Origin: a virus
Length of the DNA stretch: 42,646 nt
IMG/VR virus record: IMGVR_UViG_3300048919_000249
Location: 1 to 42,646 of that record
Direction: 5' to 3' (one strand)
Part shown: in pieces, positions 23,569-31,613 of the stretch
Layout: each line of letters starts with the position of its first letter
Numbering within the stretch: position 1 is the first letter of the stretch
The notes under the pieces: generated by a model
The model's input: only the letters and a program-made list of their open reading frames with translations
The model's database searches: none
Told to the model about the DNA's origin: nothing
Position numbers and translations under genes: made by a program

Positions 23569-24072
23569 ATGAAGCCTGAAGTTTTGTCCAATTGCGCGGC
23601 GTTTATTGACGGCGTCAGTTTTGCCGGCGAGGTGCCGAGCCTGACCTTGCCCAAGGTCGTGCTGAAAACCGAAACCTATCGGGGCGGTGGCATGGCCGGT
23701 GAGATCGAGATCCCTGTCGGTGTCGAAAAGCTCGAATCCGGATTCACCACCAACGGCGTGCGCCGTGAGGCGCTGAAGTGGTTCGGACTGTCCGACCGCA
23801 CCGCCTGCAATGCCGTATTTCGCGGCACGTTCAAGGGCCTCCAGGGCAAGGTCACCCCGGTGATCGTCACCATGCGCGGCGGCCTGAAAGAGGTCGACAT
23901 GGGCGACTGGAAGGCCGGTGAAAAAGCCGAGACCAAACACAACATGGCATTGACCTACTACAAGCTCGAGGTCGGCGGTCGGTTGATTTACGAGATCGAC
24001 ATGGTCGGCATGGTGTTGGTGATCGACGGTGTCGACCAGCTCGCAGACGAACGTTCGGCCCTGGGCCTTTAA
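23569..24072 (+). CDS. major tail tube protein
   Basis: A 167-aa FII-type tube protein. It begins MKPEVLSNCAAFIDGVSFAGEVPSLTLP and contains the beta-rich tube core (GGGMAGEIEIPVGVEKLESGFTTNGV, TPVIVTMRGGLKEVDMGDWKAGEKAE). The tube is the rigid inner channel driven through the host envelope when the sheath contracts. It follows the sheath by 12 bases, with AAGGAGG as ribosome site. Confidence 0.94.
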   Translation: MKPEVLSNCAAFIDGVSFAGEVPSLTLPKVVLKTETYRGGGMAGEIEIPVGVEKLESGFTTNGVRREALKWFGLSDRTACNAVFRGTFKGLQGKVTPVIVTMRGGLKEVDMGDWKAGEKAETKHNMALTYYKLEVGGRLIYEIDMVGMVLVIDGVDQLADERSALGL

Positions 24073-24084
24073 GGAAATACAACC

Positions 24085-24399
24085 ATGAAGCAAGACATTC
24101 AATCGACTACTGAAACGCCCCTGCCTAAATGGCTTCAACTGTCCGACGACGGCTTTCGCATCAGCCTCAAGTACCCGACCGAATTGTCCGGTGTGACCGT
24201 CGACACGCTGATGATGCGCGCACCCTGCGTGCGGGATGTGCGGGCGGCACAGGCAGCCTCCAACGGCGATGCCGAGCAGCGCGAAATGTCCCTGTTTGCG
24301 TCGCTGACCCAGACCCCCGAGGCGGATCTGATGGGACTGAAGATGGTCGACTACCTGCGCCTGCAGGCCGGATATTTTCGCCTGGTCACGGACGAGTAA
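24085..24399 (+). CDS. tail assembly protein E
   Basis: A 104-aa protein of the P2 gpE type: PLPKWLQLSDDGFRISLKYPTELSGVTVDTLMMRAPCVRDVRAAQAASNGD near the start and a C-terminal helix VDYLRLQAGYFRLVTDE. E is an assembly chaperone placed between tube and tape measure. In P2 and Mu relatives a longer form is made by translational frameshift. An open frame for such an E' extension follows here (24,341-24,517). Confidence 0.85.
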   Translation: MKQDIQSTTETPLPKWLQLSDDGFRISLKYPTELSGVTVDTLMMRAPCVRDVRAAQAASNGDAEQREMSLFASLTQTPEADLMGLKMVDYLRLQAGYFRLVTDE

Positions 24400-24517
24400 A
24401 TGCGACGGCTCGACGTTGAAGCTTCTGGCCAAACGCTTGGCCAAGGAGACCGGTTTCTCGGCGGCTGAGATCACGGCCATGCCCTTCAACGAACTGGTGT
24501 GGTGGCTCTCTGACTGA
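24341..24517 (+). CDS. E' extension, likely frameshift product
   Basis: A frame shifted +1 (or -2) relative to E is open from the in-frame stop at 24338-24340 to TGA 24515-24517. Its downstream part reads STLKLLAKRLAKETGFSAAEITAMPFNELVWWLSD, a convincing small helical domain in the position of P2 E'. The first ATG in this frame is near the end, and no ribosome site precedes the domain. Expression therefore probably requires ribosomes to shift frame inside E before 24397. No classic heptamer slip site is present; TTTC around 24375 is a possible +1 slip. The extension end would bind tape measure or tube subunits by analogy with lambda gpG-GT. Confidence 0.6.
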   Translation, partial: RWSTTCACRPDIFAWSRTSKCDGSTLKLLAKRLAKETGFSAAEITAMPFNELVWWLSD

Positions 24518-24555
24518 GCCACCGCTCAACACTTTCCGACGCATAAGGCACGCTC

Positions 24556-27000
24556 ATGGCGAAGAACCTCGCGCTTGGCTTTGTCATTGGCGGCGCCGTC
24601 GATCCGACGGTAGGCAAAGCGTTCAAGGACGTCGAAAGCAAGATCAAACATTTGGACTCGGTGGGCAGCAAAGCCCGAGTCCTGCAGAACACCATCGGCG
24701 ACACCATGCGTCTGCGTGATGAATGGCGCACGGCGCATATGACCGGTGCCGCCGGCGCGGACAAACTACTGAGCAAGTATGAGAAGAACCTCGAACTGCT
24801 GAAGAAACAAGGCGTTGAGGTCGGGCGGCTGAGCAAGGCATACGCCACGATGGGGCGCGTGGCCGCCGGTGCCGAACTCAAAGCACTCGGGCATCGACAG
24901 ATCGAGGAAGGTCGGTCCGGTCTGAAAAGTACCCTCGGTCAGGCCGGTGCGCTGACCGCCGCCGCAGCCATCCCGACCAAAGTCAGTGCCGACTACGGCG
25001 CGATCATTCGCGACATCGCGATCAAGGCCAACATTGCCAATTCGCCGGAAGAGGCGCAGCTGTCCAAGACGGTGATCGACACCTCACGCGATACCGGTAT
25101 GGCACGCAATCAGGTCGCCGAAGTGGTCAATGCCTTGGTTGGTGCCGGCATGGAGCTGGACAAGGCGCTGGCCTACGCGCCGACGGCAGCCAAGTTTGCC
25201 ATCGGCCAGGGATCGGAAGGCACTGAAACGGCCAAGATGATCAACGCCCTGGGGCAGAACGCCAAGATCACTGACCCCAAGGTGATGGAAAAGGCGTTGG
25301 AAGCCATCGCCTATCAGGGTCAGGCAGGCAGTTTCGAAGCGGTCGACATGGCCAAGTGGTTCCCCGAGCTGCTGGCCGGCATGGGCAAGCTGGGCATTAC
25401 CGGCATGGATTCGGTGACGCAACTGGGCGCCATGCTTCAGGTACAGATGAAGACGGCCGGCGGTTCGGACGAAGCCGCGAACAACCTTAAAAACTGGATG
25501 GAAAAAATCGGTTCCGGTGAGACGGTCGAGGCCTACAAAAAGGCAGGCATCGACTACAGGAGCTCGATGCAGACCGGTTTGCAGAATGGCATGTCGACAC
25601 TGGAATCCAGTTTTGCCCTGGCCCAAAAATACATCCAGGCGACCGATCCGAAGCGAGCGGCCGAAATGGCCAAGGCCACGGCCGCTATCAGCAAAGAGGC
25701 CGATCCCGAGAAGGCCAAGGCCATGATGAAGTCGCTGGAAGAGGCTTTGCGCACTGGTGACCTGTTCGCTGACATGCAGGTGAAAGCAGCCCTGACGGCG
25801 TACATGCAGAACAAGGATCTGTACAACCAGCTGAAAAAAGACTCGGCCGGTGCCACCGGGATCCTCGACAAGAACCTGGCTGAACGCCGGCAGACGTCTG
25901 CACAAAAATGGTCCGAGATGGCCCAGTCCATGGACGATGCCATGCGCAGTATCGGCGATGCGATCCGACCTGTCACCGACGCCGTGGCCGACGGCATCAA
26001 CAACGTCAGTCGCAAGCTGTCGGTTTTTGCCGATGAGTTTCCACGGGTCACGCTGGGCATTGGTACGGCCGTGGCAGGGCTGGTCGCACTCAAGGGCGCT
26101 GTCAGCGCGTTTAAGGTCGGCAAGGGCCTGATGAACCTCGGGCGCGGCACGCTGATGGGCAACCCGAATATCCCGCAAAAGGTGATCGTCACCAACCTGC
26201 CAGGGGCTGGGGGTGGGCTGGATGCCGGCGACTTGGATGGCGGCGATGGCAAGAAGAGCAAAGGTGGTAAGGGCGGCGGCAGCGGAGGCGGTGGTCGCGG
26301 CGGTAAGATCGCCGACGGCGTCAAGGGGCCGGCGATGCTCGCGATCGTCGACGCCGGTTTCAAAGCCTATGACACCTACCAGAATGCCGAGACTCAGGAC
26401 GAAAAGGCCGAAGGCTACGGCGAGGCAGCGGGCGGGCTGGCAGGTACTTTGGCCGGCGCGGCCGCCGGTGCTGCCATCGGTACGGCGGTCCCGATTATTG
26501 GCAACATCGTCGGTGGTCTGATCGGTGGATACCTCGGCTATATGGGCGGCGATGCGGCCGGTGGCTATCTGGGAAAGAAACTGTTCGGCACCGACGAGTC
26601 GCTCAAGCGAGTGCCGGACGCCGGGCCATTGATGATGGCCAATGCCGGAAAAAGCCTGCCGCCGGTGATGGGCGACATTGCCAAGTCGTTCGAACCCAAG
26701 CCAGCCTCTGGTCCATTGGCTCCTGCTGCAATGGGCGATGTGGCCCGGTCGTTGGCGGCGCCCGCCAGTGCCCCGGTCCCGCCTGCGCTGCTGGCCGCAC
26801 CAACGCCTGTCGCCAGATCTGAGGCGCCGAAGATGGAACAACGGGTCGAGATCTCGGCACCGCTGCATATCACCGTGCAGGGCGATGCCAAGGATCCGGC
26901 GCAGATGGCGCGGGAGCTGCAGCCCTTCATCGCGCAGCAAATGCAGCAGGCCACGCAGCAGCTGCAGAACCGCAAACTCTACGACGAGCCGCATGTGTAA
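24556..27000 (+). CDS. tail tape measure protein
   Basis: An 814-aa protein, the longest of the tail module, as expected for the tape measure. The first 350 residues are helical with coiled-coil character (AFKDVESKIKHLDSVGSKARVLQNTIGD; KLLSKYEKNLELLKKQGVEVGRLSKAYATM) and contain the phage_tail TMP core (GAIIRDIAIKANIANSPEEAQLSKTVIDTSRDTGM). A Gly-rich hinge lies near residues 550-590. After it come hydrophobic Gly/Ala segments (AAGGLAGTLAGAAAGAAIGTAVPIIGNIVGGLIGGYLGYMGG) that could form a membrane pore during DNA entry. The length sets the length of the tail. Confidence 0.92.
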   Translation: MAKNLALGFVIGGAVDPTVGKAFKDVESKIKHLDSVGSKARVLQNTIGDTMRLRDEWRTAHMTGAAGADKLLSKYEKNLELLKKQGVEVGRLSKAYATMGRVAAGAELKALGHRQIEEGRSGLKSTLGQAGALTAAAAIPTKVSADYGAIIRDIAIKANIANSPEEAQLSKTVIDTSRDTGMARNQVAEVVNALVGAGMELDKALAYAPTAAKFAIGQGSEGTETAKMINALGQNAKITDPKVMEKALEAIAYQGQAGSFEAVDMAKWFPELLAGMGKLGITGMDSVTQLGAMLQVQMKTAGGSDEAANNLKNWMEKIGSGETVEAYKKAGIDYRSSMQTGLQNGMSTLESSFALAQKYIQATDPKRAAEMAKATAAISKEADPEKAKAMMKSLEEALRTGDLFADMQVKAALTAYMQNKDLYNQLKKDSAGATGILDKNLAERRQTSAQKWSEMAQSMDDAMRSIGDAIRPVTDAVADGINNVSRKLSVFADEFPRVTLGIGTAVAGLVALKGAVSAFKVGKGLMNLGRGTLMGNPNIPQKVIVTNLPGAGGGLDAGDLDGGDGKKSKGGKGGGSGGGGRGGKIADGVKGPAMLAIVDAGFKAYDTYQNAETQDEKAEGYGEAAGGLAGTLAGAAAGAAIGTAVPIIGNIVGGLIGGYLGYMGGDAAGGYLGKKLFGTDESLKRVPDAGPLMMANAGKSLPPVMGDIAKSFEPKPASGPLAPAAMGDVARSLAAPASAPVPPALLAAPTPVARSEAPKMEQRVEISAPLHITVQGDAKDPAQMARELQPFIAQQMQQATQQLQNRKLYDEPHV

Positions 27001-27009
27001 GGAGGGCTC

Positions 27010-27855
27010 ATGGCCTACATGGAACAACTGCAATCAGGGCTCAAGCAACTGGCAGCGGCAGGGGAGACCGGTCGGCGTAGCCTGGACGGCATGATGGGAT
27101 CGGTCAACGGCGCGATCAGCGAAATCAGCGGCGCCGCCTCGGAGCTGGAAGGCATCCCGATTGTCGGTCCGGCAATCGGGGAAAAGCTGCAGCGCGTGAT
27201 GCGTGGGGTGAACGCCGCCCAGGCCAAGGTCGGGCAGGTGGTGGCCACTTACAACAAAGCTACGCGAGCTATGTCAGAGATCGATGAGCGCATGGGCCAA
27301 CTGAGGGAACAGGCTGCCCGGGCGTCGACCGCGATCAACAAGATCGCCGGCAAGGTCAGCCCGTCGCTGGGAAATATCCTGCCGACCGGATCACTGGCCG
27401 GCGACGCTACACCGGTTCCAGAGGCAGTGAAACCGTTTCCGCATCTGCTGATCGTGCAGCCGCAAGATCCCAAGGCGGTGCCGTACTACTTCAACCTGGA
27501 CACTGCAGCCTTTGACGAATTGCGGCGCTCCACGGAGTACCGCTGGGCCTCACAGGAACGCCTCACCCGCCGGCCAGCACAGCAGGCGGTGGGGATCGGT
27601 GAGGAAAAGATCACCCTCAAAGGTGCGATCTTCCCGGGCTTCAAAGGCGGCATCAAGCAGCTGGACACCCTGCGCAGCTTGGGCGCTCAGCTCTTGCCCC
27701 TGACGCTGACCACCGGTTATGGCGACGTACTCGGCACCTGGTGCCTGAAGAACGTCGAAGAAGAACAGAGCGCGCTGCTGCAGGGCGGGATCCCGCGCAA
27801 GCAGGCGTTCACTTTGGAGTTTGTGCGTTATGGCGATGACCTGCAGAACGTCTGA
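27010..27855 (+). CDS. tail protein U with N-terminal extension
   Basis: A 281-aa protein. Residues 140 onward carry the P2 gpU pattern (PFPHLLIVQPQDPKAVPYYFNLDTAAFDELRRSTEYRWASQERL; TLKGAIFPGFKGGIKQLDTLRSLG; GDVLGTWCLKNVEEEQSALLQGGIPRKQAFTLEFVRYGDD). The first 130 residues are an extra helical, Gly/Ala-rich segment not present in the 159-aa P2 protein, probably a tube-contact arm. gpU completes the tail at the head-proximal end. It overlaps the X gene by 26 bases. Confidence 0.88.
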   Translation: MAYMEQLQSGLKQLAAAGETGRRSLDGMMGSVNGAISEISGAASELEGIPIVGPAIGEKLQRVMRGVNAAQAKVGQVVATYNKATRAMSEIDERMGQLREQAARASTAINKIAGKVSPSLGNILPTGSLAGDATPVPEAVKPFPHLLIVQPQDPKAVPYYFNLDTAAFDELRRSTEYRWASQERLTRRPAQQAVGIGEEKITLKGAIFPGFKGGIKQLDTLRSLGAQLLPLTLTTGYGDVLGTWCLKNVEEEQSALLQGGIPRKQAFTLEFVRYGDDLQNV

Positions 27856-28036
27856 CGGGGATCTGCTCGATACCTTGTGCTACCACGCCTATGGGCATCT
27901 GAACGGAACGGTCGAGGCCGTTCTCGATGCCAATCAGGGCTTGGCCGATGAGCCTCAACCGTACCGCGCTGGCATTGTGATCGAGTTGCCAGATTTGCCC
28001 GCACCAGATGACAGCGAGGTAATGCTGTGGGGCTGA
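27830..28036 (+). CDS. tail protein X (LysM-like)
   Basis: A 68-aa P2 gpX-like protein starting at ATG 27830, inside the end of the U gene; ATG 27836 is an alternative. It has the tail_X pattern DGDLLDTLCYHAYGHLNGTVEAVLDANQGLADEPQPYRAGIVIELPD, a LysM-like fold. X is needed for tail assembly in P2 and here again lies between U and D. Confidence 0.88.
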   Translation: MAMTCRTSDGDLLDTLCYHAYGHLNGTVEAVLDANQGLADEPQPYRAGIVIELPDLPAPDDSEVMLWG

Positions 28037-28070
28037 CTTGTCTTTCTGCATCTCGAGTAAGCACTCAATC

Positions 28071-28091
28071 AGCCCGCCCTGCGCGGGCTTT
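28071..28091 (+). terminator. intrinsic terminator between X and D
   Basis: AGCCCGC (28071-28077), CCTGC and GCGGGCT (28083-28089) make a 7-bp stem followed by a short pyrimidine-rich tail. Confidence 0.55.
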
Positions 28092-28106
28092 CTTATGGAC
28101 AGAACA

Positions 28107-29156
28107 ATGAATCCCCTCTTTCGCGTCGTGGCCGATGGCGCCGATATCACTCAGCGGATCAATGACCGCCTCCTGCAGCTGAAAACCACAGATAAGCCCG
28201 GTATGGAGTCCGACGAGTTCGAACTGCGTATCGATGACCGCGACGGTGCAGTGGTTCTGCCCTCGCGTGGGGCCAGCATCGAGATCTACCTGGGCTACGC
28301 AGAAACCAGATTGACCCGCATCGGTCGCTACGTCGTTGATGAGATCGAGCTGTCCGGCCCGCCAGACACATTGGTGATCACCGGCAAGGCCAGCGACATG
28401 CGTGGTAGCGGCAAGACCACTCGCAGCGGCAGCTGGGAAAACGTGCCGTTGTCGCGGATCGTCGCCGACGTCGCCTCTCGCAACAGCTGGCAGGCGGTCT
28501 GCCCGGTGCAGACCAAGGTGCCGCGCGCCGATCAGCTCAACGAGTCGGACTTTAATTTCATCACCCGCCTGGCCAAGCAATATGACTGCACGGCCAAGGT
28601 GGCTGACGGCATGCTGCTGGTGATGCCGCGTCAGGGCGGGGAGAGCGCGTCGGGTAAAGCGCTGGGCACGGTGACAATCCATCGCCGGGACGTCAGCCGC
28701 TTTCAGTTCAGGCTCGGTGACCGCAATACCCACAAGGCTGTGTCGACCAAACACCAGGACAAGAAGACCGGCAAGCTAGCCGTGGTCACTCTCGACAACG
28801 ACGAATCACCGGACGGCTTGCCGCCGGTGCACACCGACCGGCACATCTACCCAAACAAGTCAGCCGCCGAAGCTGCTGCACAAGCCCGCCTCACTGCATT
28901 CAATCGATCCACGGCCGGCGTCCGTCTAGAGATGGCAGGGCGCACCGACCTGTTTGCCGAACGATCGATCAACGTCCAGGACTTTAAGGTCGGACTCGAC
29001 GGCGAGTATCTGGTCGACTCCGTGGAGCAGGTGTTCACACAGGCTGGTTGGAGCACGACGGTCGAGTGCAACGGTGGCAAGAAGGGCAAGGCGAAAGCCA
29101 AAGGCAAGAAGAAAAAGACGGCGAAGGATCTGAAGGTTGTTCAGATCAAGCAGTAG
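28107..29156 (+). CDS. baseplate hub protein (late control D family)
   Basis: A 349-aa P2 gpD-like protein. It begins MNPLFRVVADGADITQRINDRLLQLKTTDKPGMESDEFELRIDDRDG and contains RADQLNESDFNFITRLAKQYDCTAKVADGMLLVMPR in the middle, both diagnostic. It is a hub component (gp27-like) on which spike V is mounted. The last 25 residues are a Lys-rich tail (GGKKGKAKAKGKKKKTAKD), an unusual basic extension. ATG 28107 is favoured over ATG 28095 by the family N-terminus. Confidence 0.9.
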   Translation: MNPLFRVVADGADITQRINDRLLQLKTTDKPGMESDEFELRIDDRDGAVVLPSRGASIEIYLGYAETRLTRIGRYVVDEIELSGPPDTLVITGKASDMRGSGKTTRSGSWENVPLSRIVADVASRNSWQAVCPVQTKVPRADQLNESDFNFITRLAKQYDCTAKVADGMLLVMPRQGGESASGKALGTVTIHRRDVSRFQFRLGDRNTHKAVSTKHQDKKTGKLAVVTLDNDESPDGLPPVHTDRHIYPNKSAAEAAAQARLTAFNRSTAGVRLEMAGRTDLFAERSINVQDFKVGLDGEYLVDSVEQVFTQAGWSTTVECNGGKKGKAKAKGKKKKTAKDLKVVQIKQ

Positions 29157-29186
29157 CGCCGAAGTCCCACAACCGAGGAGAACTCC

Positions 29187-29750
29187 ATGTCACTGACAGA
29201 GCAACAGCTGCAACGCATCATGCCCAACGCCCGCCGCCAAGCGGGCGTTTTTGTGTCCGCCCTCAACGCAGCGATGGATCACCGGCAGATCAACACGCCC
29301 AAGCGACAGGCCGTTTTTCTTGCCCAGGTCGGGCACGAATCGGGACAGCTCAACTATGTGCGCGAGCTGGGCGGCGACCTGTACCTGAGCAAGTACGACA
29401 CCGGCACACTGGCCGCACGGCTGGGCAACACGCCCGAGGCCGATGGCGATGGCCAGCGCTACCGTGGTCGTGGGCTGATCCAGATCACCGGCCACAACAA
29501 CTACCTTCGTTGCAGTTTGGCACTGTTCGGCGACGAGCGTTTGCTGCGCACGCCGGAGCTGCTGGAGCTGCCGCAGTGGGCCGCAGAGTCGGCCGCGTGG
29601 TTCTGGTGGGTTCGGGGGCTGAATGCCCTGGCGGATCAGGGCGAGTTCGAGGAAATCACCCGCAAGATCAACGGTGGTCTGAACGGTTTGCTGGAGCGAC
29701 TGCAGTTGTGGGAGCGGGCAAGGGCGGTGCTATGCGCCTCGGCGAAATGA
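29187..29750 (+). CDS. GH19 endolysin
   Basis: A 187-aa glycoside hydrolase family 19 muramidase/chitinase-like enzyme with GAGGAG upstream of ATG 29187. The catalytic-site motif QVGHESGQLNYVRE has E51 as general acid and E60 as a likely second acid. RYRGRGLIQITGHNNYLR (residues 91-108) is the substrate-cleft signature. It would cut peptidoglycan once the holin at 8,709 opens the membrane. No signal peptide is present. Unusually, a terminator-like hairpin lies within codons 14-22. The gene overlaps the Rz start by 19 bases. Confidence 0.92.
   Translation: MSLTEQQLQRIMPNARRQAGVFVSALNAAMDHRQINTPKRQAVFLAQVGHESGQLNYVRELGGDLYLSKYDTGTLAARLGNTPEADGDGQRYRGRGLIQITGHNNYLRCSLALFGDERLLRTPELLELPQWAAESAAWFWWVRGLNALADQGEFEEITRKINGGLNGLLERLQLWERARAVLCASAK
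29227..29252 (+). terminator. terminator-like hairpin inside the endolysin gene
   Basis: ACGCCCGC (29227-29234), CGCCAA and GCGGGCGT (29241-29248) make an 8-bp perfect stem continued by T5. It lies in coding sequence, so translating ribosomes would disrupt it; it could act as a translation-dependent attenuator or close the tail transcript. Confidence 0.45.
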
Positions 29751-30274
29751 TCCCGGCGCAGTATCGGTTGTTGGTCAACGTGGCGTTGCTGGCCACTCTG
29801 GCCGGCGGATCCGCTGCCATCGCATGGCAAGTACAGGATTGGCGTTACGGCAAACAGCTCGCCGAGCAGGCTCGCCTCCACTCCGAAACGCTCAATCAAA
29901 TGGCCCTGGCCTCCGCCTCGCAGCAGCGCGCCGAACAAGACAAGCGCCTCGCGCTCGAGCAGCGCCTGGCATCCAGCGAACAAACCCATTACCGAGCCTT
30001 GAGCGATGTACAACGTGATCAAGATCGTCTGCGCGACCGCCTTGCCACTGCTGATCTGCGCCTGTCAGTCCTACTCGACGCCACCATTAATGCCAACAAC
30101 GAATCGGTGCCAACCTCCGCCACCACCGGCAGCGTGGTTCATGGCCCCACAAGAGCCGAACTTGACCCAGCGCATGCTCAACGAATTATCGGCATCACCG
30201 ACGACGGCGACCGGGGGTTGATTGCCCTCGCGGCCTGTCAGGCATACGCCAAAGAAGTCTCAGCACCGAAGTGA
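29732..30274 (+). CDS. Rz-like i-spanin
   Basis: A 180-aa protein starting at ATG 29732 (ATG 29747 is an alternative). It has an N-terminal signal anchor (YRLLVNVALLATLAGGSAAIAWQ, about residues 11-33) and a long coiled-coil periplasmic region (EQARLHSETLNQMALASASQQRAEQDKRLALEQRLASSEQTHYRALSDVQRDQDRLRDRLATADLRL). This is the classical Rz inner-membrane spanin. It overlaps the endolysin 3' end and contains the o-spanin gene in another frame. Rz with Rz1 fuses the inner and outer membranes in the last step of lysis. Confidence 0.88.
   Translation: MRLGEMIPAQYRLLVNVALLATLAGGSAAIAWQVQDWRYGKQLAEQARLHSETLNQMALASASQQRAEQDKRLALEQRLASSEQTHYRALSDVQRDQDRLRDRLATADLRLSVLLDATINANNESVPTSATTGSVVHGPTRAELDPAHAQRIIGITDDGDRGLIALAACQAYAKEVSAPK
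30006..30221 (+). CDS. Rz1-like o-spanin lipoprotein
   Basis: A 71-aa gene embedded in Rz in the +1 frame. The N-terminus is a lipoprotein signal (MYNVIKIVCATALPLLICAC) with the lipobox ICA-C20. After C20 the mature protein is short, Pro-rich (five prolines in a row around residue 38) and polar. Embedded reading frame, lipobox and Pro-rich mature region are the defining traits of Rz1, the outer-membrane spanin. Confidence 0.85.
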   Translation: MYNVIKIVCATALPLLICACQSYSTPPLMPTTNRCQPPPPPAAWFMAPQEPNLTQRMLNELSASPTTATGG

Positions 30275-30391
30275 AAAAGAGCGGCCGGTCCAGATGCGCC
30301 AACATCCGGATCGACCGCCGTCCCTGCAGATGGTCCCTGCAAGTCCAGCCAAGGCTCTTGCTCCGTGCACAAAGCGCGGCGAGCCTAGCAC

Positions 30392-30407
30392 CTGTTTATC
30401 CATACAG
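30392..30407 (+). promoter_or_regulatory. LexA box upstream of methylase
   Basis: CTGTTTATCCATACAG fits the LexA consensus CTGT-N8-ACAG and lies 17 bases before the methylase start codon. The methylase would thus be induced by DNA damage. Confidence 0.75.
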
Positions 30408-30424
30408 TAAAGGTCTTGCTTTTT

Positions 30425-31219
30425 ATGTCTACTACCATCATTCCTTGGATGGGCGGCAAACGCCGCCTGGCCGACCGCCTCATTCCGCTTTTTCCGCCAC
30501 ACGAATGCTACGTCGAAGTCTTTGCCGGCGGTGCCGCGCTGTACTTCATGAAGCCCCAGCCATCGCCGGTCGAAGTCCTCAACGACATTAACGGCGACTT
30601 GGTTACGCTTTATCGCGTCGTGCAGAACCACCTCGAAGAGTTCGTGCGCCAGTTCAAATGGGCGCTCAGTTCGCGACAGGTGTTCGAATGGCAGAAAATG
30701 ACCCGTCCTGAAACCCTCACCGACATCCAGCGCGCCGCCCGATTCTTCTACCTGCAGCACCATGCCTTTGCCGGCAAGGTCTCCGGTCAGACGTTCGGCA
30801 CTGCGACCACCGCCCCGGCCATCAACCTGCTGCGTATCGAGGAAAACCTATCGGCCGCGTGGCAGCGCCTATCCGGCACCTACGTCGAAAATCTCCCCTG
30901 GCTTGAATGCGCTGAACGCTACGACCGTGCCCACACGTTCCACTACATGGATCCGCCTTACTGGCAGACCGCTGGTTATGGGGTGGACTTTCCTTTCGAG
31001 AACTACGAACGGATGGCCGACTTCATGCGCCGCTGCAAAGGCAAAGTGATGGTCAGCATCAATGACCACCCGGACATCCGCCGCGTGTTTGCGGGCTTCC
31101 ACTTCGAAACCCTGGACATTCGCTACACCACGACCAACCAGCGGCAAGGGAAGGCCGAAGTCAGTAGCGAGTTGGTGATCATGAACTGGAAGCCAATGGA
31201 CCTCGGCGGACTATTTTAA
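30425..31219 (+). CDS. dam: D12-class DNA adenine methylase
   Basis: A 264-aa N6-adenine methyltransferase of the D12 (Dam) type. The SAM-binding motif is EVFAGGAALYF (residues 31-41), the N-terminal PWMGGKRRLADRLIPLFP is the typical first motif, and the catalytic DPPY is D176-Y179 (FHYMDPPYW). It stands alone without a restriction enzyme. With a LexA box directly upstream it should be expressed on SOS induction, perhaps to protect replicating phage DNA or alter host mismatch repair. The target sequence cannot be read from the gene. The start is ATG 30425; an in-frame ATG at 30416 lies nine bases upstream. Confidence 0.88.
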   Translation: MSTTIIPWMGGKRRLADRLIPLFPPHECYVEVFAGGAALYFMKPQPSPVEVLNDINGDLVTLYRVVQNHLEEFVRQFKWALSSRQVFEWQKMTRPETLTDIQRAARFFYLQHHAFAGKVSGQTFGTATTAPAINLLRIEENLSAAWQRLSGTYVENLPWLECAERYDRAHTFHYMDPPYWQTAGYGVDFPFENYERMADFMRRCKGKVMVSINDHPDIRRVFAGFHFETLDIRYTTTNQRQGKAEVSSELVIMNWKPMDLGGLF

Positions 31220-31613
31220 CTACCAAGGTGCGATTCCTGGGCAGCCTATTCCCCAGAGCTGCAACAGTTCGGTGAGTTTGATAAGGAACTCAACTGCGGC
31301 CATCAAGAGAAGAACTATATTCATTTTTCAGTCTCGCAAAGAAACATGCCGTGCTAAGTTGCGCGGTGCTTGTGGGCGTGAGGTGGTGCTGTGTTTAAAT
31401 TAAATGTTTCATAGAATGTACGTCAAGCTCTCAATTGGTAGTTTCAATAAAACTCGTTTCATTTCAGTTTCTATTGGGAAGGGGAGGGAGTCGCTAGCAT
31501 CGTGTCTGGGAAGCAGACTGCTCGTTAATATCCCGATAAAACATTAGGCTAGATATTCTATCGGCATGTGCGAGCTTGGCTGGAATCGTTAGGGTTGCGA
31601 TGTGTTTGTTGCC
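31220..31613 (+). other. 394-base stretch without a recognised gene
   Basis: Between the methylase and the repeat array there is AT-richer DNA with no convincing gene. A 46-codon frame beginning near 31,406 (MFHRMYVKLSIGSF) lacks a ribosome site. No terminator, tRNA or attachment repeat is evident. It could be left over from an insertion or deletion that also broke the SRAP gene. Confidence 0.5.

Noticed and set aside
25084-27033. 649-codon open frame on the minus strand
   Set aside because: Antisense of the tape measure gene in GC-rich DNA; composition and lack of ribosome site argue against a gene.
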